From positions 4,340,001 through 4,404,000 of the forward strand of contig NZ_VFOL01000001.1 in NCBI RefSeq assembly GCF_006716065.1: DNA of 64,000 nt, given 5' to 3'. The translations under genes were made by a program, and so were the position numbers. Positions 55,130 to 63,551 of the stretch are shown here, piece after piece. The notes under the pieces were generated by a model, which was given only the letters and a program-made list of their open reading frames with translations, was not told where the DNA came from and made no database searches. Positions within the stretch are counted from its first letter, which is position 1. Each line of letters opens with the position of its first letter. The DNA comes from Salinispora arenicola (GTDB lineage: Bacteria; Actinomycetota; Actinomycetes; Mycobacteriales; Micromonosporaceae).

Positions 55130-55864
55130 GTGACCACCAAGGTGGGCGTGTTCCTGCACAGCCGTCACCTCGAGACGGAGGCGTGGGAGGACCTGGTCCT
55201 CGGCCTACCCATGGACGACAGGTTCGGCGACATGGCCACGTTGGCTCGGGAGGTCCTGACCCTCAGCCAGGATCACGAGCTCACCTGCATCGTCATCGGG
55301 GGTGGCTCCTCCCACCGCGACGGCATCAGCGAGGGCGAGTACACGAAGCGGTACCTCCTCGCGAACCTCGCCCGGCTGGAGGAGTTCCCTCGGCTGAAAC
55401 CACTGCTTGACCGGCTGTCCGGCCCACAGCGGGCGGCGTTCGGCCGAGCCGTACACGACATCATCATCACGCCACAGGTCCGTAACACAGTTGCGGAGAT
55501 CGAGGCTGCGGCTGGCATCTTCGCCGCGCACCGCGTAGACCGGGTACTGCAGATCGCCGCCGCCAGCCATGCACCCCGCTGCCTCAAGGAGCAGTCCGTT
55601 GCCCGGTCGCACGGCCGGATCGCGCGAGAACAGCAGTGGTACGCCGTCGCCACCGAGATGACCTACGGTGACACCCAACCCGAGGATGTCTGCGTCATCG
55701 AGCCGCTACACCGGCGCGACCAGCCGATGACCTTCGTGCGGCCAGGGTTCTCCGAGGTCATCGCGCCGTACTTCTTCCTGCCGGATGCCGACAAGAAGGC
55801 CCTGGTGGCGACGATCGCGGAGTTCATGGCCGCCCGGGACGGCGCCGCCCGGCTGCCGAGGTGA
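55130..55864 (+). CDS. Hypothetical protein, possible YdcF/DUF218-like fold
   Basis: A 244-residue soluble protein with the GTG at 55130 preceded by GGAGGAG. The central part CIVIGGGSSHRDGISEGEYT followed by NTVAEIEAAAGIFAAHRVDR and IAAASHAPRCLKEQ has the order of the DUF218/YdcF fold (a nucleotide-like loop, NT-EA helix, then a SxxH-R segment), so a distant relation is possible, but the match is weak. C-terminal FSEVIAPYFFLPDADKKAL is unlike YdcF. Function unknown. A tandem repeat follows the stop. Confidence 0.75.
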   Translation: MTTKVGVFLHSRHLETEAWEDLVLGLPMDDRFGDMATLAREVLTLSQDHELTCIVIGGGSSHRDGISEGEYTKRYLLANLARLEEFPRLKPLLDRLSGPQRAAFGRAVHDIIITPQVRNTVAEIEAAAGIFAAHRVDRVLQIAAASHAPRCLKEQSVARSHGRIAREQQWYAVATEMTYGDTQPEDVCVIEPLHRRDQPMTFVRPGFSEVIAPYFFLPDADKKALVATIAEFMAARDGAARLPR

Positions 55865-55870
55865 CACCGC

Positions 55871-55909
55871 ACGGGGTCGCACGGGGTCGCACGGGGTCGC
55901 ACGGGTCGC
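55871..55909 (+). repeat. 10-base tandem repeat, three and a part copies
   Basis: ACGGGGTCGC is repeated three times exactly (55871-55900) and a fourth shorter copy (ACGGGTCGC) follows, starting 6 bases after the stop of the hypothetical gene. Such short tandem arrays vary in copy number by slippage. Confidence 0.85.
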
Positions 55910-55914
55910 GGAGC

Positions 55915-56325
55915 TCAGGGAGCCTGCTGGATCCGGAGCAGGTTGCCGGCCGGGTCACGGAAGGCGCAGTCCCGGACCCCGTAACCCTGCTCGATCGGCT
56001 CCTGCACCACCTCGGCCCCGCTGGCCTGTACCCGCTCGAACACCTCGTCGAGGTCGGGGGTGGCCAGCAGCACGCCGGCGTACGTGCCCTTCGCCATCAT
56101 CTCCTCGATCGTGCGTCGCTCCTCATCGTTGATCCCGGGGTCGGCCGCGGGCGGTTGGAGCACGATCGACGTCTGCGGTTGGCCGACCGGGCCCACCGTG
56201 ACCCACCGCATTCCGTCGTAGCCGACGTCGTTACGAATCTCGAAACCCAGGACTTCCCGATAGAAGCTGACCGAAGCGTCGGCGTTCTCGTGTGGCAGGA
56301 AGCTCGCGCTGATCGTGATGTTCAT
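55915..56325 (-). CDS. VOC family (glyoxalase/bleomycin-resistance-like) protein
   Basis: A 136-residue protein with one VOC module in two beta-alpha-beta-beta-beta halves: FLPHENADASVSFYREVLGF near the start and FERVQASGAEVVQEPIEQGY, VRDCAFRDPAGNLLRIQQ at the end. Metal ligands of the glyoxalase type are plausible at His12, Glu in the second half and the final segment. Substrate not known; may bind a drug or act as a dioxygenase-like enzyme. Confidence 0.88.
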   Translation of the reverse strand: MNITISASFLPHENADASVSFYREVLGFEIRNDVGYDGMRWVTVGPVGQPQTSIVLQPPAADPGINDEERRTIEEMMAKGTYAGVLLATPDLDEVFERVQASGAEVVQEPIEQGYGVRDCAFRDPAGNLLRIQQAP

Positions 56326-56496
56326 AGCGCCACGCTAATGGCCGCCGGCCCCCCGTTGCTTCTCGATTCCTGATCGTTTGCCCGCTCCGTTGGCCACGAC
56401 GATCTCACCCCGCGCGGCCCGACCTGGCGCACTACCCTGGCGGTCCGGCCGACGGGCGGAACCCGTCAACCGGAGGGGGCCATCCGACTCCGTGCC

Positions 56497-56979
56497 TCAG
56501 CTCACGGCGCTCCTGACTAGCCTCGCGATCGCCGCCTCGGCCTGCTCACTCAGCTCCGTCAGGGCGAATGACGTCGCCCACAGGCCGTGGTCCTCGTCCA
56601 GCCTTGCCTCCGGTGTGAAACCGAACGTCGAGTAGCGCTGTTTGTCCCCCTGGCCACTGCGGAAGAAGCACACCACCTTTCCATTCCGGGCGTAGGCGGG
56701 CTGGCCGTACCACAGCTTCGGCGCCAATTCGGGAGCGGTCGCCGCGACGAGGGCGTGCAGGCGTTCAGCCAAGGCCCGGTCGGACTGGGCCATGGCGCTG
56801 ATCTTCGCCAACACGTCCCGCTCGTCGGCCGCCGCCTTGTTCGTGCTCCTGCTTCGACGCGACTCCGACCTCAACTCCGCCGCACGGTCCTTGACGGCGG
56901 TGCGTTCGGCCTCGGAGAGTCCTTCCTCAGTGGATTCCGGCTGTGCGCCCTTCCTGCTGGCCTTCGACGTAACCCTCAC
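56497..56979 (-). CDS. DUF1801 (YdhG-like) domain protein
   Basis: A 160-residue protein: a charged, helical N-terminus (residues 1-60) and a DUF1801 domain from LVAATAPELAPKLWYGQPAY through VVCFFRSGQGDKQRYSTFGF to LDEDHGLWATSFALTELSEQ. DUF1801 proteins are small beta-alpha domains of unknown activity, found widely in actinomycetes. GTG start at 56979. Confidence 0.85.
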   Translation of the reverse strand: MRVTSKASRKGAQPESTEEGLSEAERTAVKDRAAELRSESRRSRSTNKAAADERDVLAKISAMAQSDRALAERLHALVAATAPELAPKLWYGQPAYARNGKVVCFFRSGQGDKQRYSTFGFTPEARLDEDHGLWATSFALTELSEQAEAAIARLVRSAVS

Positions 56980-57141
56980 GTGCGTACCGTTCCCTCTCGT
57001 GTGTCATGCGGTCAACCTGCCTCTCAAGCTAGTTCTCGGCGGTGGTCCACGCCTTCTTGATTCCGAATCAGTTCATCCACTGCGTGACCTCCGACCGATG
57101 TGGCGACGGTCGCTGGCATGCCGCGCGGTGCGGGCAGCAGC

Positions 57142-58716
57142 TCAGCGGTCTTGGGAGGCACGGAAGTTGCGGAAGAGGATCACCAGTATGATCAGGGCCA
57201 CCAGGGCGGCAGATCCCAGGCTGAGCTGCATGCCCCGGACAAAGGTACGGTCCGCGACCGCACGGATCTTCGTCACTTGGTCGGGATCGGGGTGGGCGAT
57301 GGGTCGACCGGGCCCGACTACCGCCTCGAACGCGTTGGGGTTGGTGTTGTCGACGATTCGGGCGACAACGGTGGCCCGCTCGTCGCGGTCCGGGATGGTC
57401 CTGGCCAGGTCACTGTCCAACGCGATGCCGACCCACACCGCGACGATCATGCCGAGTACGGCGTAGCCGGCTGTTGACCCGAGACCCCGCTGGGTGGCCA
57501 CGATTCCCGAGGCCATTCCCGCCCGCTCCACCGGCACCGAATTCAGTGCCAACCCCTGAACGGGCGCGATGATCAGGGAGAGCCCGGCGCCCAGCAGCAG
57601 GAAACCGACCACGACGGCAGGCACACTCACCGACACCCCGACCACCATGACCACCAACCCGCTCACTACGAGGAACTGGCCGGTGAGGGCAGGTAGGCGG
57701 GGGCCACGTCGCGCAGCGACAAAGCCGGCCACCGGGGACAACGCCACCGACGCGAGTGAGGACGGCAGAATGAGCAGTCCGGCCTCGATCGGCGAATACA
57801 GGCGAACGTTCTGAAAGTACTGAGTGACAATCAACAGTGCGCCGTACACCGTGAACATGCCGAAAAATATCGCCATGATTCCCAGCCGATAGGTACGGTT
57901 GGCGAAAAGCCGCAGATCCATCATTGGCGAGCGGCTGCGGAGTTCGCGGGCGATGAAGGCAACAAGGCCGGTGGCGAAGAGGGCGAACGTCCCAAGAATT
58001 ACCGGAGATCCCCAGCCCAGGTCATGCCCATCGATCACGGCGAAGGTGAAGGCGCCCACAGTCACCACGAACAGCAGTTGCCCGAACAGGTCGACGACAC
58101 GGCGGGTGGACTCACGGGACTCCGCGACGTATCGAAGGGTGAGCCCGACCGCCACGGCGGCGACCGGAACATTGACGAAGAAGACAACCCGCCAACTCGC
58201 GTTCTCGGCGAGATATCCACCGAGCGGTGGACCGAGGGCCAGACCAATATCGGCGACCGCCGCGAAGAGGCCGAGAGCGCGGAAACGCTGCCGCTTGTGC
58301 GGGAAGGTCGCCGACACCAGGGCCAGCGCGGAGACGGTGATGACGGCGGAGGCCACGCCCTGTACCGCCCGCGCCGCCAGCATCGCGGCGAATGTGGACG
58401 TCGCCCCGGCGGTCACCGAGGCGAGGCTGAACACGACAACCGCGGTCAGGAACAGTCGCCGCCGACCGAATCGATCGACCATCGTAGCTGCAGGCATGAT
58501 GGCAACAGCCATGCCCATGCTGTATGCGGCTACGATCCACTGAAGCCCGGACTCCCCCAAGCCATAGAAGGACTGGATTCGGGGCAGTGCCACATTCGCG
58601 ACCAGCACGTCGTGAAAGGTGATGAACACGCCGAGGCCGGCCGCGACGATCGTCCACTTCTGGGCTCGCGTCCACGGGCGGGCCTCACTCGTCTCGGCTT
58701 CGGCCGCAGCGCCCAC
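57142..58716 (-). CDS. DHA2-type MFS transporter (14-TM)
   Basis: A 524-residue exporter with about 14 hydrophobic segments. DHA2 landmarks: VLVANVALPRIQSFYGLGES (motif D1), YSMGMAVAIMPAATMVDRFG and RRRLFL (motif A), LAARAVQGVASAVITVSALA (motif B), and LGLFAAVADIGLALGPPLGG (motif C). A loop of about 50 residues follows helix 13 (residues 450-500). Family members export antibiotics or antiseptics. It lies 165 bases after the antiporter gene, on the same strand, at the border of the deoxysugar region, so self-resistance/export is likely (inference). GTG 58716 chosen. Confidence 0.93.
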   Translation of the reverse strand: MGAAAEAETSEARPWTRAQKWTIVAAGLGVFITFHDVLVANVALPRIQSFYGLGESGLQWIVAAYSMGMAVAIMPAATMVDRFGRRRLFLTAVVVFSLASVTAGATSTFAAMLAARAVQGVASAVITVSALALVSATFPHKRQRFRALGLFAAVADIGLALGPPLGGYLAENASWRVVFFVNVPVAAVAVGLTLRYVAESRESTRRVVDLFGQLLFVVTVGAFTFAVIDGHDLGWGSPVILGTFALFATGLVAFIARELRSRSPMMDLRLFANRTYRLGIMAIFFGMFTVYGALLIVTQYFQNVRLYSPIEAGLLILPSSLASVALSPVAGFVAARRGPRLPALTGQFLVVSGLVVMVVGVSVSVPAVVVGFLLLGAGLSLIIAPVQGLALNSVPVERAGMASGIVATQRGLGSTAGYAVLGMIVAVWVGIALDSDLARTIPDRDERATVVARIVDNTNPNAFEAVVGPGRPIAHPDPDQVTKIRAVADRTFVRGMQLSLGSAALVALIILVILFRNFRASQDR

Positions 58717-58881
58717 GAGATCACGGTAGGCGGGCCCGTCGCGGCCTGCGGGCGATTGGGCGCACCCGCTCCCGCCGGGCACCGAACGCCGCGTTGTCAG
58801 GCGGGCCGTCGCGCCGCCCGACGGCACCGGTCCTGGCTCACCCGCTGGCGCCGGCCAGACGTCGGATCCGCCGCGCCGTGG

Positions 58882-60408
58882 TTACTCGTCGGCGTCGTTC
58901 GTCCGTCGCCCCCGCGTATCGGCGGCGCCGGAACGTGCTCCTCGCGCCTCCCAGGCGAACGGTGCCACGTCACTGGCCGGGTCGTGCCAGTGCGGTTTGC
59001 GCCGGGTGTACACGACGAGCGGAACCGTGACGATCAGGCCCGCCAGCCCGACAAGCAGGCCGATGTACAGGAATGGGTTCCCGACCCCGATCTGACTCGG
59101 CGGTACCAGGCTGGAGGCGAGTGCGAGCGCCGAGGCAACGAAACCAACTCCACCGATGACCCACATTCCCACAAGCCCACCCGGCACCCGGTATGGCCGG
59201 CGCCGATCGGGCTGGCTGTAGCGCAGCGAGATCGCTGAGGCGAACATAGCCAGGTAGACGACCAGATAGAGGAGCCCGGCAAGCTGGCTGAGAACTTGGA
59301 AAGCCGCCTGCACCGACGGCATGAAGACGAACAGCACCGCCAGGACACTCACCGCGACTGCCTGAACCAGCAGGATGTGGGTGGGCATCCCGCTCTTGTT
59401 GGTGGCCTGGAAGAACGGCGGCAGGTAGCCGGCCTTGGCCACGGCGAGCATGGCCGTCGACGGGCCGACCACCCAGGTGACGATGCCGGCCAGGACGCCA
59501 ATCGTGAGCGCGACCGCCACCACGGGCGCAGCCCAGGACAGGCCCAACCACCGAAAAACGTCGATGAACGTTATCAACAAGGACTGTGTCAGATCAATAT
59601 CGGACTGCGGAACGACAAAGGCGATCGCCAGTGTACCCAGAACCAGGATACTCATCGTGCCCACGGCCGCGATCCCCACCGCCAGTGGGTAGTGCCGGGA
59701 GGGACTTCTCACGTCCCGCACGTGGATCGCATTCATCTCCATCCCGGCATAGAACAGGAAGATGCTTGCGGCGAGCACGAGGTTACTCACCCGGCTGAAG
59801 TCCGGGACCACATCACCCCAACGCAGCGGGATCTGCGACTGCCCACCGGTGGACAGGTAGGCGAAACCAAGGGTGACGAGGACAGCGGCAGGCAGGATGG
59901 TGCCGACGATGCCACCCCACTTCGCGATCCGGGTGAATGCGGCCATCCCACGGGAACCGATCGCGGTGGCGATCCAGTACACCGCGAGCACGGTCAGGAG
60001 AATGTAGAGCCGGTTGCCGGACAACTTCTGGTCGAGAGTCGCCTGCGGGCCGGTGTACGCCAGGGAGATCGCGCCGAAGGTGAGGACGACCGGAAACCAG
60101 ATCGTCACCTGGGCGATGAGCAGGAAGATGGCCACAAATCCCCAACGCCCCCCGAACGCCTCTCCGGCCCACCGGAAGACACCACCCTTCTCCGGCCATG
60201 CCGTGGCAAGTTCGGCGGCGACGAGTGAGACCGGGACGAGAAAGAAGACGGCAGCAAAGATATAGTAGAACGCCGCACTCAACCCGTACTCGGCCTCAGC
60301 AGGCAGGCCACTCAGGCTTACCACCGCGACGATGTTGAGCATCGCCAGCCCGAGAACGGTGATCTTTGCCGAATTCTTGGCCGGCGACCTGGCTGCTGAC
60401 GGAGCCAT
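58882..60408 (-). CDS. APC-family amino-acid permease, probable glutamate/GABA antiporter
   Basis: A 508-residue transporter with 12 predicted helices: AMLNIVAVVSLSGLPAEAEY (helix 1), AELATAWPEKGGVFRWAGEA (helix 2-3 loop, WPE..G.Y/F..), and an APC signature FLFYAGMEMNAIHVRDVRSP at helix 6, then PSRHYP. The C-terminal 45-residue tail (RRKPHWHDPASDVAPFAWEA) may act like the C-plug of GadC. Length equals GadC (511). It is 18 bases after the gadB stop, so the pair is one operon. Confidence 0.92.
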   Translation of the reverse strand: MAPSAARSPAKNSAKITVLGLAMLNIVAVVSLSGLPAEAEYGLSAAFYYIFAAVFFLVPVSLVAAELATAWPEKGGVFRWAGEAFGGRWGFVAIFLLIAQVTIWFPVVLTFGAISLAYTGPQATLDQKLSGNRLYILLTVLAVYWIATAIGSRGMAAFTRIAKWGGIVGTILPAAVLVTLGFAYLSTGGQSQIPLRWGDVVPDFSRVSNLVLAASIFLFYAGMEMNAIHVRDVRSPSRHYPLAVGIAAVGTMSILVLGTLAIAFVVPQSDIDLTQSLLITFIDVFRWLGLSWAAPVVAVALTIGVLAGIVTWVVGPSTAMLAVAKAGYLPPFFQATNKSGMPTHILLVQAVAVSVLAVLFVFMPSVQAAFQVLSQLAGLLYLVVYLAMFASAISLRYSQPDRRRPYRVPGGLVGMWVIGGVGFVASALALASSLVPPSQIGVGNPFLYIGLLVGLAGLIVTVPLVVYTRRKPHWHDPASDVAPFAWEARGARSGAADTRGRRTNDADE

Positions 60409-60426
60409 CGCGTTCCCGCAACCCCG

Positions 60427-61827
60427 TTAGTGATGGAACCCGGGTCGCTGACCCAAAGTCGTGATAGGAACGGTAAGGGATTCGAGAAACGCCACCTCCG
60501 CGTGGAGATCGGCGATGAAGACCCCGGCGAGATCGCGACTGAGCCCGTTACGGACCACGATCCGTTGTACGGTGAGGTCCGTCAGGTCCTCGGGCATCGG
60601 GTACGTGGGAACCTTCCACCCCTTCATGCGCAGTCGATCGGACAGGTGATACAGGTTCCAGTTCCAGGAAGGCCCCTTCCGGAGATGCCACGTCAGCACC
60701 GGAATGTCGCTGCCATCACTCCACAACTCGAACTGCGGCATTGCTGCGATCTCCCGGGACAGGTACTGTGCGACGTCGCGCGTGGCCTGCTGCACTCGCC
60801 GAAAACCGTCCCGGCCGAGGCGCAGGAAGAGGTAGTACTGCAGTAGCACATGGGATCCCGGCCGGGTGAAACTCAACCCGACCGTTGGTGTATCGCCCCC
60901 CAGGTAGGCTACCCGGAATCTCAGGTCATCGGGCAGTGCCGCCTGATCTCGCCAGACAATCCACCCCAGGCCCGGGTAGACCAGGCCGTACTTGTGTCCC
61001 GATGCATTGATCGAAGCCACCCTCCCGATGCGAAAGTCCCAGACCAGGTCAGGTTGGATAAACGGCGCTATGAATGCACCTGTAGCTCCGTCGACGTGAA
61101 TGGGGATGTCCCATCCGGTCGCCGCCTGGATATCGTCCAGTGCCGTCGCGATCTGTTCGACCGGCTCGTACATCCCGGTGTACGTCACACCCAGGAGCGC
61201 CACGACACCGATGGTGTTCTCGTCCACATACGACCGAAGGTCGTGGCCGTCGAGCACCCTGCGCTCCTCGGAGATCGGCACGGTTCGGGCCTCGACGTCC
61301 CAGTAGTTGCAGAACTTCTTCCAACACACCTGCACCGCGCTCGACATCACCAGATTGGGGCGATCCGTGGACTGGCCGGCGCTGCGACGCGCGTGCTGCC
61401 AGCGTCGCTTGAGCGCCAGACCACCCAGCATGCACGCCTCGGACGAACCGATCGTGGACGTGCCGACGGCGTTCCGGGGCTCGGGCGCGTGCCAGAGATC
61501 CGCCAGGATGGTCCGGCACCGGGTCTCAATGACGTCGGTGGCCTGATACTCGTCCTTGTCGATCAAATTCTTGTCGAACGTCTCGGCGAACAGCTTCTCG
61601 GCATGGCTGTCCATCCAGGTGCCGACGAACGTGGCGAGGTTGAGCCGTGCGTTCCCGTCGAGGGCCACCTCGTCGTGCACGATCTGGTATGCGGTTTCCG
61701 GTAGCGACTCGTCGTCCGGAATCGAGAATCGGGCAAGCTCAGTCGCCTCACCCGGACGCGCGAACATCGGGTTCAGTCCGACCACACCAGGACCGAAGGA
61801 GTCGATACTTCGCCGGGTGTTCGGCAT
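60427..61827 (-). CDS. gadB: Glutamate decarboxylase
   Basis: Converts L-glutamate to GABA and CO2 with PLP. The 466-residue protein (same length as E. coli GadA/B) shows the family N-terminus MPNTRRSIDSFGPGVV, AVGTSTIGSSEACMLGGLAL (substrate pocket), IHVDGATGAFIAPF, and the PLP lysine in SGHKYGLVYPGLGW (Lys279, beside Lys276 of the E. coli enzyme). The ATG at 61827 has GGGAG a few bases upstream and the end lies 18 bases from the antiporter start. With the antiporter it should consume protons and export GABA (acid-stress system) or supply GABA to a nearby pathway. Confidence 0.95.
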   Translation of the reverse strand: MPNTRRSIDSFGPGVVGLNPMFARPGEATELARFSIPDDESLPETAYQIVHDEVALDGNARLNLATFVGTWMDSHAEKLFAETFDKNLIDKDEYQATDVIETRCRTILADLWHAPEPRNAVGTSTIGSSEACMLGGLALKRRWQHARRSAGQSTDRPNLVMSSAVQVCWKKFCNYWDVEARTVPISEERRVLDGHDLRSYVDENTIGVVALLGVTYTGMYEPVEQIATALDDIQAATGWDIPIHVDGATGAFIAPFIQPDLVWDFRIGRVASINASGHKYGLVYPGLGWIVWRDQAALPDDLRFRVAYLGGDTPTVGLSFTRPGSHVLLQYYLFLRLGRDGFRRVQQATRDVAQYLSREIAAMPQFELWSDGSDIPVLTWHLRKGPSWNWNLYHLSDRLRMKGWKVPTYPMPEDLTDLTVQRIVVRNGLSRDLAGVFIADLHAEVAFLESLTVPITTLGQRPGFHH

Positions 61828-62080
61828 GCATGCTCCCAGAGTTGGATGCCAACGGCCGAGGCCCCACGTCAACAATTCGGTCGCCGCAGGCAACAACAGA
61901 CTCGCCGAGCACACCCTACGCCGCTGTCGCGTCCCGGCGCCGGCATTCGCAACGGCTCACCCGGGGAGTCTCGGTACCTCCTCGGGAGAGCCGGAGCGTT
62001 AAGCCGCCGGGTAGGAGCGGCATACTACCGATGATCATGTCAAGGTGAGTCTTTCGCCCGCCACAGGCCGGCGCGCCGCG

Positions 62081-63478
62081 TCACCTGGTCGGATCCAGAC
62101 GCACCGTACCGGCGTTGAGGCAGGCGAGCAGGGTGCGGGCCTGGACGTTGAGGTAGTGGCCGTGCTGGGCCAGATTGTTGAGCTGCCCCGGGGTTGCCCA
62201 GCGAAACCCGGTGGGCGGGTCGAGGGGCGCCTGCGCCTCGTCGGCCTCGACGAACAGGTACCGGCTCTCGGCGTTGAGGAACCTGCCGCCCTCCTCGGAG
62301 TGCACCGCCGCGTAGCGCACACGGTCGGGGCCCGCGACCCGGACGACATCGAGGAAGTACGGGCGCAGCGGCTCCGGCAGGTGCGCCCAGTTACCCGGCG
62401 TGCACTGCACCGTCGGTGCCAGTTCGACGGTGTCCAGGAACCCGGCCTCCACCTTCGCCTGCACCAACAGGTGCGGTACGCCCCCGAAATGGCGGAACAG
62501 GAAGGCGCTCACACCGATGCCCGTCGGCTCGAACAGCGGCTGCGACCAGCCGGTGACCTCACGGTTGCCCGCCTCAACCGCGACGGCGACCAGACGGAAG
62601 TAGCGGCCGTCATCCCGGCCGAGAGTGAAGTCGCTACGCTTCCACTCTTCGATGTCGGCCAGCGGAACCCGCTCGGCGGTCAGGCTGTGGCGGGACCGTT
62701 CGACGGTGAACCAGGACCGTAGCTCCATGTCGGTATTCAGGGCGCCAGGCTCGGCCGAGGTCACCGGACAACTGGCCAGGACCGTCCGGGCGTCCATGTT
62801 GACGACGTTGTCGTACCGCAGCAGCTCACCGATCTGCCCGAGAGTCAGCCAGCAGAAGTCGTCATCCACCGGCACGTCGTCCACCGTCTCCATCACGATG
62901 TTGCGGTTGGACTTCCGATAGAACCAGGAACCGTGCTCCGACTGGAGGACGTCGGTCAGAACAGTCCCGCGGCTGGGATCGGTGAAGTACTCCAGGTACT
63001 TCACCGGCGTCCCCCGGTGCGCGCCGGTGTAGTTACTGTGGGTGGCCTGAACCGTCGGTGACAACTGAAGGAGATTGCGGTTGCCGGGTTCCATCTTCGC
63101 CTGGAGGAGGAAGTGCAGCACACCGTCGAACTCCTTGGCCAGAATACCCAGGATGCCCACCTCAGGCTGGCGGATCATCGGCTGCTGCCACCGGCGAATT
63201 GCTCCCTCGTTGTGATTGACGTCGATACCCTCGATGGAGAAGAACCGGCCGGTGTGGTGGTGCAGGTTGCCGGTATCAGTCGCGAAGAACCAGCCATCCA
63301 GATCATTCAGCGCAATCCGCTCAACTCGGAAGTGGTGAGCCCGAGCCCGCTGGGTGAGCCATCCGGCGACGTCGGCCGTACGCAGCGCGAAGCCCTCGGC
63401 CCGCAGGGCCGCCGAGCGAGCCAACCGTTGGGCCAGCGTGTCGTCGGCGCGTAGGCGCAGCACGGTCGGCGCGGTCAT
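62081..63478 (-). CDS. NDP-hexose 2,3-dehydratase
   Basis: First dedicated enzyme of 2,6-dideoxysugar formation: it removes water from C2/C3 of dTDP-4-keto-6-deoxyglucose. The 465-residue protein has the duplicated two-half architecture of TylX3/EvaA-type enzymes: half 1 includes RIALNDLDGWFFATDTGNLH, FFSIEGIDVNHNE and PEVGILGILAKEFDGVLHFL; half 2 repeats DIEEWKRSDFTLGRDDGRYF, RLVAVAVEAGNRE and GIGVSAFLFRHFGGVPHLLV. Both halves keep the QAKxExG motif. The stop leaves 253 bases to the gadB start, without a gene. The gene belongs to the sugar-pathway run that enters from the right edge. Confidence 0.95.
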   Translation of the reverse strand: MTAPTVLRLRADDTLAQRLARSAALRAEGFALRTADVAGWLTQRARAHHFRVERIALNDLDGWFFATDTGNLHHHTGRFFSIEGIDVNHNEGAIRRWQQPMIRQPEVGILGILAKEFDGVLHFLLQAKMEPGNRNLLQLSPTVQATHSNYTGAHRGTPVKYLEYFTDPSRGTVLTDVLQSEHGSWFYRKSNRNIVMETVDDVPVDDDFCWLTLGQIGELLRYDNVVNMDARTVLASCPVTSAEPGALNTDMELRSWFTVERSRHSLTAERVPLADIEEWKRSDFTLGRDDGRYFRLVAVAVEAGNREVTGWSQPLFEPTGIGVSAFLFRHFGGVPHLLVQAKVEAGFLDTVELAPTVQCTPGNWAHLPEPLRPYFLDVVRVAGPDRVRYAAVHSEEGGRFLNAESRYLFVEADEAQAPLDPPTGFRWATPGQLNNLAQHGHYLNVQARTLLACLNAGTVRLDPTR

Positions 63479-63551
63479 CGGATGACCTGGACACGGGGCT
63501 GTCGCCTGCCTGACCGCCGGGCCACCCGAGGGCTACCGGCGCGGCGCCGGG

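Noticed and set aside
62010..62045. TTGACA-containing promoter on the minus strand before the glutamate decarboxylase gene
   Set aside because: TTGACA is present but no acceptable -10 hexamer occurs at 16-19 bases, so I do not call it.
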